Shown: positions 35,432-41,503 of the stretch, piece after piece | How positions within the stretch are numbered: position 1 is the stretch's first letter | Layout of the letters: every line of letters starts with the position of its first letter | Assembly: GCA_938082375.1 (NCBI GenBank) | Contig: CALKCJ010000017.1 | Location: 1-64,000 of the forward strand | Direction: 5' to 3' | Source of the DNA: an uncultured Thermomicrobiaceae bacterium | GTDB lineage: Bacteria; Chloroflexota; Chloroflexia; Thermomicrobiales; Thermomicrobiaceae | Length of the DNA: 64,000 nucleotides | Notes under the pieces: model-generated | The model's input: the letters and a program-made list of their open reading frames with translations, nothing else | Database searches by the model: none | What the model was told of the DNA's origin: nothing | Translations under genes and position numbers: made by a program

Positions 35432-35599
35432 GGCTCGCTCCCTTCGGGTCACTTGCTCGCCCCTACTGCCCGGCTGCGCCGGGCCTCTGGCACAGCATGC
35501 CGCACGGGAGCCGGCCGGCCAAGAGCTGGAACTCATCGACTAAGAGCCAGCGTCTTGGTGATGGTCGGCCTGAAGAGCGGAGCCGCGCCTGCTCGCGTG

Positions 35600-36106
35600 C
35601 TAGCGGTTCAGTCGCCAGATGCGGTAGTTGAGAGTCGCAGCGAATCCAGTCCAGATCAGGTACGGTAGCAGGAGCAGTCCAGCCAACAGCCGAACGCGCG
35701 CGGCGAGAATCGTCGTGGCGGCGATCATCACCCAGAGCGGCGCGATCACCACGAGGCCACCAGAGGGACTGCGCCGGCCGAAGAAGACAGCGGACCAGAG
35801 GACATTGAGCACAAGCTGTAGCCACCAACTCAGCAGCGCAGCCCGCCTAACCGGCTCACGCGCGGACGAGGCGTGTGCCTCACGCTGCACTAGCCAGGCG
35901 GAGATGGCCATCATCCCGTACAGCACCGTCCAGACAGGTGGGAAGAGCCAGGCCGGAGGCATCCAGCGTGGCTTGCGCAGGCCCCGGTACCAAGAATCGA
36001 GGGAACGAGTTGTGAAGACGCTGCCGAGCGCGGCGCCGAAACTGACGGCCACGAACGGAAGCAACGAGCGGAGCTGGCGAGACCAGGATTTCGGTGGTGG
36101 TTGCAT
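35600..36106 (-). CDS. TspO/MBR-family membrane protein
   Basis: This is a 168-residue protein with five membrane helices. Family signatures are WYRGLRKPRWMPPAWLFPPVWTVLYGMM near the start, LVLNVLWSAVFFGRRSP in the middle and PYLIWTGFAATLNYRIWRLN at the end. TspO binds tetrapyrroles and is linked to porphyrin transport or stress. ATG 36106 is preceded by GGAGGTG; an earlier in-frame ATG at 36133 is less likely. Confidence 0.9.
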   Translation of the reverse strand: MQPPPKSWSRQLRSLLPFVAVSFGAALGSVFTTRSLDSWYRGLRKPRWMPPAWLFPPVWTVLYGMMAISAWLVQREAHASSAREPVRRAALLSWWLQLVLNVLWSAVFFGRRSPSGGLVVIAPLWVMIAATTILAARVRLLAGLLLLPYLIWTGFAATLNYRIWRLNR

Positions 36107-36229
36107 AGGCGCACCTCCAGGTGGGATGATCAACAGGTCAGCTGGGCTAGCTAAATCCAGAGCGCTTCGGCTGCCCTAGGCCAGCTAAGCGGGTTTGGAC
36201 AGCCAGATCCCGTTAACTACGGGCACAGC

Positions 36230-37297
36230 TCAAAAGGGAACTGAAAGTGCGAGCTCAGTGGCGATGACCCGGAGTTCCCCGAGCACCTTGGGGTGCACCG
36301 GGATCCCCTTGGCGCGCCGGTCTGCCTCCGTTTCGAACTCGGGGTCACCCGGCACGAGCACCCGCTCAGCTCCGGCGGCTGGCTGAGCAGTGCGTAGCTC
36401 GTGGAGCATCTCGTCCATATGTGCCAGGAACTCGTCGAGCGGGCGAAAGGCGTCGATCCGCCAGGCGAGGAAGGCGTGCCCGGTGTTCGACGGACGCGGC
36501 TCCGCTCGCGAGCCGGCCACGTACTTAGCCCAGGCCGCACCGGCGAGCTGTCCGCAGAGCACCTCGATGAACAGGGCCAGACCGTACCCCTTGTGACTGC
36601 GCAGCTCGGGGAATGCGCCCAGCGGCGTCAGCGCCACCGCGGCGAAGGGATCAGTGGTCACTTCCCCGTCACGATCCAGTGCCCAGCCGGCTGGGATCGG
36701 CTTCTCTTCCCGCTGGGCGATCTCGATCTTGCCCCAGGCCACGGTACTGGTCGCCATATCGAGCACAAACGGCCGCTCCGTCCCGGCCGGGATAGCGACG
36801 GCGATCGGCGCTGTGCTCAGGTACGGCTCGCGGGCGTTCGTGGGCACGACGAGCGGCGTGGCGTTACTCATCGCGACACCGCAGAGTCCCGGCTCTGCGA
36901 GCGCCATGGTGGCGTAGTAGCCGGCAATGCCAAAATGATTGCTCTGGCGAACCGTGGCCATGCAGAGACCCGTTTCCTTGGCCTTCTCGATACAGCGGCG
37001 CATGGCACGATAGGCGGCTGGGTGCCCCATGCCGTTGTCGGCGTCGAAGGCGATGGTCGCTGGCGTCTCGGCGATCACCCGGAAGTTGGGCCGCAGGTTG
37101 ACGAGTCCGCTCCGGATCCGGTTGACGTACATCGGGATACGCGCCAATCCGTGGGAATCGAGCCCGCGGATATCGGCCGCCAGGAGGACATCTGCGGTGA
37201 TCGTCGCCTCTTCCTCGGTCAGCCCTAACCGGAGGAAGAGCTCGGTGACGAACCGCTGGAGCGTAGACACTGGTAGGCGGACTGCACCATGCGTCAT
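36230..37297 (-). CDS. Ldh-family malate/lactate/ureidoglycolate dehydrogenase
   Basis: This is a 355-residue member of the NAD(P)-dependent Ldh2/YlbC family, unlike the Rossmann lactate dehydrogenases. Conserved segments are LLAADIRGLDSHGLARIPMYV, FGIAGYYATMALAEPGLCGVAMSNATPLVVP, DMATSTVAWGKIEIA and RSHKGYGLALFIEVLCGQLAGA. The substrate could be malate, lactate, sulfolactate or ureidoglycolate. ATG 37297 has GGGAGG upstream. The C-terminal tail includes PGDPEFETEADRRAKGIPV. Confidence 0.88.
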   Translation of the reverse strand: MTHGAVRLPVSTLQRFVTELFLRLGLTEEEATITADVLLAADIRGLDSHGLARIPMYVNRIRSGLVNLRPNFRVIAETPATIAFDADNGMGHPAAYRAMRRCIEKAKETGLCMATVRQSNHFGIAGYYATMALAEPGLCGVAMSNATPLVVPTNAREPYLSTAPIAVAIPAGTERPFVLDMATSTVAWGKIEIAQREEKPIPAGWALDRDGEVTTDPFAAVALTPLGAFPELRSHKGYGLALFIEVLCGQLAGAAWAKYVAGSRAEPRPSNTGHAFLAWRIDAFRPLDEFLAHMDEMLHELRTAQPAAGAERVLVPGDPEFETEADRRAKGIPVHPKVLGELRVIATELALSVPF

Positions 37298-37417
37298 CGT
37301 TCCCTCCCGCTCGTACCGATCCTCTTCGAGCGCGGCCACCACCATGCACACGGGAGACACCACCGCCCGAGAGCGCGCTGGCCTGAAGAAGGCCTACCGG
37401 CCAAGCGAACACAGCGT

Positions 37418-37429
37418 CATGGTACCATG
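37418..37429. repeat. perfect 12-bp palindrome upstream of USP gene
   Basis: CATGGTACCATG is a perfect palindrome 41 bases upstream of the universal stress protein ATG and between divergent genes. It could be an operator; no direct support. Confidence 0.35.
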
Positions 37430-37470
37430 CTGCTAGTCGGTCGGTCGGCGGGAAGCGAGAGGAGTCGATA

Positions 37471-38346
37471 ATGTTCGCCACTGTACTCGTTCCACTCGAT
37501 GGCTCGGAGCTGGCTGAGGCCGCCCTACCTTATGCGAAAGGGATCGCTGAGAAGACAGGCGCCGTGCTCCACCTAGTGCGAGTGGTGCCGATCGAAGCCT
37601 CCCCGGACGAGGCGACCGAAGCACGGGAATACCTCTCGCGCCTAAGCGGGCAGGTCGGCGAACGTGTGCAGCTCAGCGTGCGCTACGGACACCCCGCGGC
37701 AGAGATTATCGATCTGGTGCAGGAGCTGGCCGAGCCCTTGATCGTGATGACCACGCATGGGCGGGGCGGGCTGGGACGCTGGCTCTACGGCAGTGTCGCC
37801 GATCGCGTCGTCCGCGGGGCCGGCGTGCCTGTCCTGTTGATTCGGTCAGGGATTCCCGCACGGGAACCGGGCGTACTCCGCAGCATCGTGGTGCCGCTCG
37901 ACGGCTCAGTTCTCGCTGAAGCGGCGCTGCCCGCTGCCCTCGAGCTGGCGCGCCGCTTCAGCGCCGATCTCCACCTGGTGCGGGTCGTAGAGACCCCCGA
38001 AGTCTACGCCTTGCTGGGCGCGCACGGTACGGCGAGTGTCTCGGCCGACCTGATCGCCGATGTGACCCGGCAGATGGTCGAGAGCGCATCGGCGTACTTG
38101 AGTGAGGTGGCCGAGCGACTGCGCGGGGAGGGGATCCGAGTCGAGAGCCATGTGCTGGAAGGGCTGGCAATCGAGCAGCTCCTCGCCTTCGAGCGGGAGC
38201 AGCAGCCGGATCTGGTGGTGATGGCAACACACGGGCGCGGTGGGCTCAGCCGGGTGATCTTCGGGAGCGTGGCGGAGCGCATCCTCCGGGAAGGGAACGC
38301 CCCGGTGATGCTGATCCGCCCGCCGGAGCCAGAGGAACAGGGCTGA
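37471..38346 (+). CDS. tandem universal stress protein
   Basis: This 291-residue protein contains two USP domains (about 1-140 and 148-285). Each begins with LVPLDGSELAEAALPYA or VVPLDGSVLAEAALPAA, and each ends in an ATP-binding motif: THGRGGLGRWLYGSVADRVV and THGRGGLSRVIFGSVAERIL. It should bind ATP and help survive stress. It starts at ATG with GAGGAG upstream. A strong terminator follows. Confidence 0.93.
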   Translation: MFATVLVPLDGSELAEAALPYAKGIAEKTGAVLHLVRVVPIEASPDEATEAREYLSRLSGQVGERVQLSVRYGHPAAEIIDLVQELAEPLIVMTTHGRGGLGRWLYGSVADRVVRGAGVPVLLIRSGIPAREPGVLRSIVVPLDGSVLAEAALPAALELARRFSADLHLVRVVETPEVYALLGAHGTASVSADLIADVTRQMVESASAYLSEVAERLRGEGIRVESHVLEGLAIEQLLAFEREQQPDLVVMATHGRGGLSRVIFGSVAERILREGNAPVMLIRPPEPEEQG

Positions 38347-38373
38347 TCAGCGCGCGTGAGCGAGCGAGGAGCG

Positions 38374-38407
38374 CGACAGGGGACGGCCATCTGGCCGTCC
38401 CCTGTCG
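38374..38407. terminator. perfect 16-bp bidirectional terminator hairpin
   Basis: CGACAGGGGACGGCCA (38374-38389) and its complement (38392-38407) form a perfect 16-bp stem with a 2-base loop, between the convergent USP and E1 beta genes. It should terminate both transcripts. Confidence 0.85.
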
Positions 38408-38426
38408 TCTGCCGTGCACCAGAGAT

Positions 38427-39446
38427 CTACGCGGTTCGGGCCGGAGCGGTGACGAGGGCGCGAGCCTCCTCGTAGATCCGATCGACGCTGGGGATCACGG
38501 CGCGCTCGAGCGGCTCCGAGAACGGGATCGGTACGTCGGGCACGGCCAGCCGGCGGACGGGAGTCTTCAGCGCCTCGAAGGCACCCTCCTGGATCCGGAA
38601 GGCCAGCTCGCCCGTCATCCCATAGCTGCGGTAGTCCTCATCCACGATCAGAACGCGCCCGGTCTTGCGCGCCGACGCGACGAGCGTGTCGGCATCAAGC
38701 GGCACCAGCGTGCGCACGTCGATCACCTCGGCGGCGATGCCGTCCTGGGCCAGCCGCTCGGCGGCGCGCAGGCAGCGGTGTACCATCAGCCCGGCGGCGA
38801 CCATCGTCAGGTCGGAGCCTTCGCGGCGAACCGCGGCCTTGCCGAACTCGACCGTGTAGCGCTCTTCGGGGACGTCCTCCTCCTGTCCCTCGAAGGGCAA
38901 GAACGGGAGGCCGGTCAGCAGCTTGTGGCCAAAAATGACCACCGGGTTCGGGTCGCGCAGCGCGCTGATGGTCAGGCCCTTGGCGTCGTAGGCTGTCGCC
39001 GGTACCACGACCTTGAAGCCCGGCACATGGGCGAACAGGCCGTAGAGCACTTGCGAGTGCTGCTCAGCGTCGCCGTAGCCACCGCCGATCGCGGTGAGTA
39101 CGGTGACTGGCATGGCGAACTGGCCGCCCGACATGTAGTGGTTCTTGGCCATGTGGTTGTACATCTGGTCGAAGCCAGCGCCGAGGAAGTCGACGAACAT
39201 GAGCGAGACCACCGGGTGCATCCCGACCGCCGCCGCGCCGACCGCCATCCCGAAGAAGGTCTGCTCGGTGATCGGCGTGTCGACCACGCGGTCGCGCCCG
39301 TACTTCTGGTGGAGTCCCATGGTGAAGCCGAAGACTGCACCCCAGTACGTGACGTCCTCACCCAGCACGACGATGTCCTGCCGCTCGGCCATCTCCTGGT
39401 CGATGGCCTCAGCGATCGCGAAGGCGATCCCTTTCATCGTCCTCAT
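38427..39446 (-). CDS. 2-oxoacid dehydrogenase E1 component, beta subunit
   Basis: This 339-residue transketolase-like subunit has IVVLGEDVTYWGAVFGFT, TFFGMAVGAAAVGMHPVVSLMFVDFL and VEVIDVRTLVPLD-type segments near VIDVRTLVPLDADTLV. It pairs with E1 alpha upstream; the two overlap by 4 bases (ATGA), so translation is coupled. The complex oxidatively decarboxylates pyruvate, a branched-chain oxoacid or acetoin. No E2 or E3 gene follows in this window. Confidence 0.92.
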   Translation of the reverse strand: MRTMKGIAFAIAEAIDQEMAERQDIVVLGEDVTYWGAVFGFTMGLHQKYGRDRVVDTPITEQTFFGMAVGAAAVGMHPVVSLMFVDFLGAGFDQMYNHMAKNHYMSGGQFAMPVTVLTAIGGGYGDAEQHSQVLYGLFAHVPGFKVVVPATAYDAKGLTISALRDPNPVVIFGHKLLTGLPFLPFEGQEEDVPEERYTVEFGKAAVRREGSDLTMVAAGLMVHRCLRAAERLAQDGIAAEVIDVRTLVPLDADTLVASARKTGRVLIVDEDYRSYGMTGELAFRIQEGAFEALKTPVRRLAVPDVPIPFSEPLERAVIPSVDRIYEEARALVTAPARTA

Positions 39447-40480
39447 CGGAACACCCCCGTCAGTGCTTCAGCCGGATCCGGCAGCGGGCTTTGCTCGGCG
39501 AAGGCCACCGCCGCCTCGGCCGCGCGCTTGGCCTCGGCGCGGAGCGCCTCCAGCGTGGCGTCGTCGGCCCAGCCCAGCTTCTTGAGCCGGTTACCGAGGC
39601 GTGGGATCGGGTCGAGCGCACGCCAGAGCTCGACTTCTTCTTTGGTTCGGTACTCTTCGGCGTCGCCCTCGAAGTGTCCACGGTAGCGATAGCAGACAGC
39701 CTCGATCAAGGCAGGGCCTTGCCCATCGCGCGCCCGCTGGATCGCTGTCTTGGCCGCGCGGTAGACGTCGATCACGTCCATGCCGTCGACGAGGTACGAG
39801 GGCACGTTGTAGCCCAGCCCCCGCTGGAACTGGTGCGGCTGGGCGAGCGCCGCCCACTTGGGCGTCGAGTCGGCGTACATGTTGTCCTCGACGACGATGA
39901 TCAACGGGAGTTGCCAGAGGGCTGCCGCGTTGAGCGTCTCGGCGAAGGTACCGTGGTTCGCTGCGCCTTCGCCAGCGAACGCGACCGCCACGTTGCGCTG
40001 GCCGCGCTGGCGGAAGGCGAAGGCGGCGCCGGCCGCCTGGGGGAACGAGGCACCGACGATGCCGCTGCAGGAGAAGTTCTTCTCCTTGTCGAACAGGTGC
40101 ATGTGGCCGCCCTTGCCGCGGCAGAGCCCCGTCTGCTTGCCGAAGATCTCTGCCGCCAGCTTGCTTGCATCGACGCCTTTGGCGAGCGCGTGGTGGTGCG
40201 GCCGGTGAGTGCTCACCACCACGTCCTGGCTCTCAAGGAGCGAGCAGACGCCGACCGCGACCGCCTCCTGTCCGACCGCCAGGTGCATCTCGCCTCGGAT
40301 CGGCCCGGCTGCCATGTTGAACTCCGGGGTCTTGCCGATGTAGTAACGGTCAGCGATGGTCTCCTCAAAGTGGCGGATCAAGCACATCTGGCGGTAGGCG
40401 GCGAGGAGCGCGTCGCGGGTCAGGCCAGCTTTCTCGACGAGGTACTGGAGATCCGCAAGACTCGGCTCCGGTTTCCACAT
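39443..40480 (-). CDS. 2-oxoacid dehydrogenase E1 component, alpha subunit
   Basis: This is a 345-residue thiamine-diphosphate enzyme. It has IGKTPEFNMAAGPIRGEMHLAVGQEAV near residue 47, GKGGHMHLFDKEKN and the ThDP/Mg motif AFAGEGAANHGTFAETLNAAA, with VEDNMYADSTP. It forms the alpha2beta2 E1 with the next gene. The ATG has GGAGGTGAGG upstream and the near-consensus promoter lies at 40539-40567. Acetoin, pyruvate or branched-chain substrates are all possible. Confidence 0.92.
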   Translation of the reverse strand: MWKPEPSLADLQYLVEKAGLTRDALLAAYRQMCLIRHFEETIADRYYIGKTPEFNMAAGPIRGEMHLAVGQEAVAVGVCSLLESQDVVVSTHRPHHHALAKGVDASKLAAEIFGKQTGLCRGKGGHMHLFDKEKNFSCSGIVGASFPQAAGAAFAFRQRGQRNVAVAFAGEGAANHGTFAETLNAAALWQLPLIIVVEDNMYADSTPKWAALAQPHQFQRGLGYNVPSYLVDGMDVIDVYRAAKTAIQRARDGQGPALIEAVCYRYRGHFEGDAEEYRTKEEVELWRALDPIPRLGNRLKKLGWADDATLEALRAEAKRAAEAAVAFAEQSPLPDPAEALTGVFR

Positions 40481-40538
40481 GCCTCACCTCCCTCGCTGGC
40501 ACGGGCACCGCTCTTGTATTGTTGCGGTCTCTACCGCC

Positions 40539-40567
40539 AGCATAGCCAGCGACCTGATCGGTGTCAA
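40539..40567 (-). promoter_or_regulatory. near-consensus promoter of E1 alpha/beta operon
   Basis: On the minus strand TTGACA (40567-40562), a 17-base spacer and TATGCT (40544-40539) form a strong housekeeping promoter. The start would be about 40532, giving a leader of about 50 bases. Confidence 0.75.
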
Positions 40568-40785
40568 TCGGTCAAGATGAGGAATGGTGAAGGCTAGACC
40601 AACGGTGTGTCCGGCTGAATGCCTCAGAGGCTGTGGGAGCTAGGGACGCGCTCTCCACATCAAGGCATCCTCCGGGCATGAACCACCCTCTCGCCTCGCT
40701 GGCGACCGCTTCACACGCACGATGGGTGAAGGATGCTGAGATGGAATTGTATCCCCACGAGGGAAGTGAGCGCGTGAGGCAGCGG

Positions 40786-41058
40786 ATGCACCGGACGCAA
40801 ATCCTGCCGGAGCCGGAGCAAAATCGAGCACTGGTCAAACTCGCCCGGCGAGAGGGGCGCAGCCTGTCCGAGCTACTGAGAGAGCTGGTTCGCGAGCACC
40901 TGGCGCAGCGGCATCAGGCTGCCGACGTCATCCGGGCACGGCACATGGCCGCCCTGGAGCGAATTCGCTGGCACCGACAGGCATTGCTCGAGCGCCGCTG
41001 CGGTGTGCCGCCCGCGAGCGATGTGGCGGCACTGCTCGTAGTGGTACGGGGGATGTAA
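40786..41058 (+). CDS. ribbon-helix-helix antitoxin-like protein (VapB-like)
   Basis: This 90-residue protein has an Arc/CopG-type ribbon-helix-helix N-terminus: HRTQILPEPEQNRALVKLARREGRSLSELLRELV. A helical tail follows with ALERIRWHRQALLERR. Full VapB proteins usually carry a toxin-binding C-terminus; here it stops at VAALLVVVRGM and looks shortened. ATG 40786 follows GAGG by 6 bases; an ATG at 40741 with AAGGA is an alternative. A PIN-toxin remnant follows, so this is probably an orphan antitoxin. Confidence 0.6.
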   Translation: MHRTQILPEPEQNRALVKLARREGRSLSELLRELVREHLAQRHQAADVIRARHMAALERIRWHRQALLERRCGVPPASDVAALLVVVRGM

Positions 41059-41079
41059 ACATCTTGACCGGCTCGACGG

Positions 41080-41166
41080 ACGATTCTCGTTGACACCAGC
41101 CTGGCGATCTGGGTCGTAGTGTCGGTCGTCTCTCCGGTTGACCCGCTCAATTTGCTTCTGAGCTAG
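41080..41166 (+). pseudogene. PIN-domain (VapC) toxin remnant
   Basis: Reading 41080-41166 gives TILVDTSLAIW, which matches the start of PIN nuclease toxins with their first catalytic Asp in LVDTS. The frame then diverges and stops at TAG 41164-41166. There is no start codon: an in-frame TGA lies just upstream, and the usual M position is ACG. Only about a dozen recognisable residues remain, right after the antitoxin-like gene. Confidence 0.55.
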
Positions 41167-41190
41167 CACCCATGGCCCAGCGGGAGCCCC

Positions 41191-41219
41191 TCGCCAGCGG
41201 AGGCGAGATCGGCTATACT
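41191..41219 (+). promoter_or_regulatory. putative promoter of the serA leader transcript
   Basis: TCGCCA (41191-41196, four of six -35 bases), a 17-base spacer and TATACT (41214-41219) form a likely promoter. A start near 41226 gives a leader of about 240 bases before serA, which holds the leader ORF. Confidence 0.5.
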
Positions 41220-41296
41220 CCGACTCGATAGTTGCCGATCGTCAAGAGTGAGCGCGGAGACTGGCGCGCCGCTTGGACGACCGCAAGGAGGATCGA

Positions 41297-41503
41297 ATGC
41301 AGCGCCTGTGCTCTTTCGCTTCGCTGCCACAGAGCATGCCGCTCAGCGGATGGTGCTCGGTGTCCTCCCACTCCGGTCGCGGCGCCAGTAGTCCCTCCGG
41401 ATCCAGTCACCATCCGGGGTTCCCGGACAGGTCGGTGAAATTGGTACTGGACTGGAGGGAACGACGTGCAGAAGCCAATTATCCGCCTCGCGCTCGATCT
41501 TGA
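41297..41503 (+). CDS. serine-rich leader peptide (candidate serA attenuator)
   Basis: This is a 68-residue ORF. AAGGAGGA sits 5-12 bases before its ATG, one of the strongest ribosome sites in the window. Serine occupies positions 6, 9, 13, 17, 21, 23, 24, 26, 31, 32, 34, 36 and 37, that is 13 of the first 37 residues, drawn from five of the six serine codons. Cys at 5 and 20, Gly and Trp also appear. After residue 37 the bias ends. The stop lies 38 bases inside serA, in a different frame. It is not similar to any protein I know. The composition, position and overlap support a leader peptide that senses charged serine tRNA; function is inferred. Confidence 0.6.
   Translation: MQRLCSFASLPQSMPLSGWCSVSSHSGRGASSPSGSSHHPGFPDRSVKLVLDWRERRAEANYPPRARS
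41393..41459 (+). promoter_or_regulatory. stem sequestering the serA Shine-Dalgarno (candidate attenuator)
   Basis: CCCTCC (41393-41398) can pair with GGAGGG (41454-41459), the serA ribosome site. TCCAGT (41402-41407) can pair with ACTGGA (41446-41451) and ACC (41409-41411) with GGT (41443-41445). That gives 15 pairs with two small bulges. A perfect hairpin TCCGGG-GTT-CCCGGA (41413-41427) sits in the loop. The 5' strand covers leader codons Pro33 to His39, including Ser34, Ser36 and Ser37. A ribosome stalled on serine codons would keep the stem open and free the serA start. Confidence 0.55.

Noticed and set aside
41226-41465. T-box or riboswitch upstream of serA
   Set aside because: No T-box antiterminator core or known riboswitch pattern was found; the leader ORF with a sequestering stem explains the region better.
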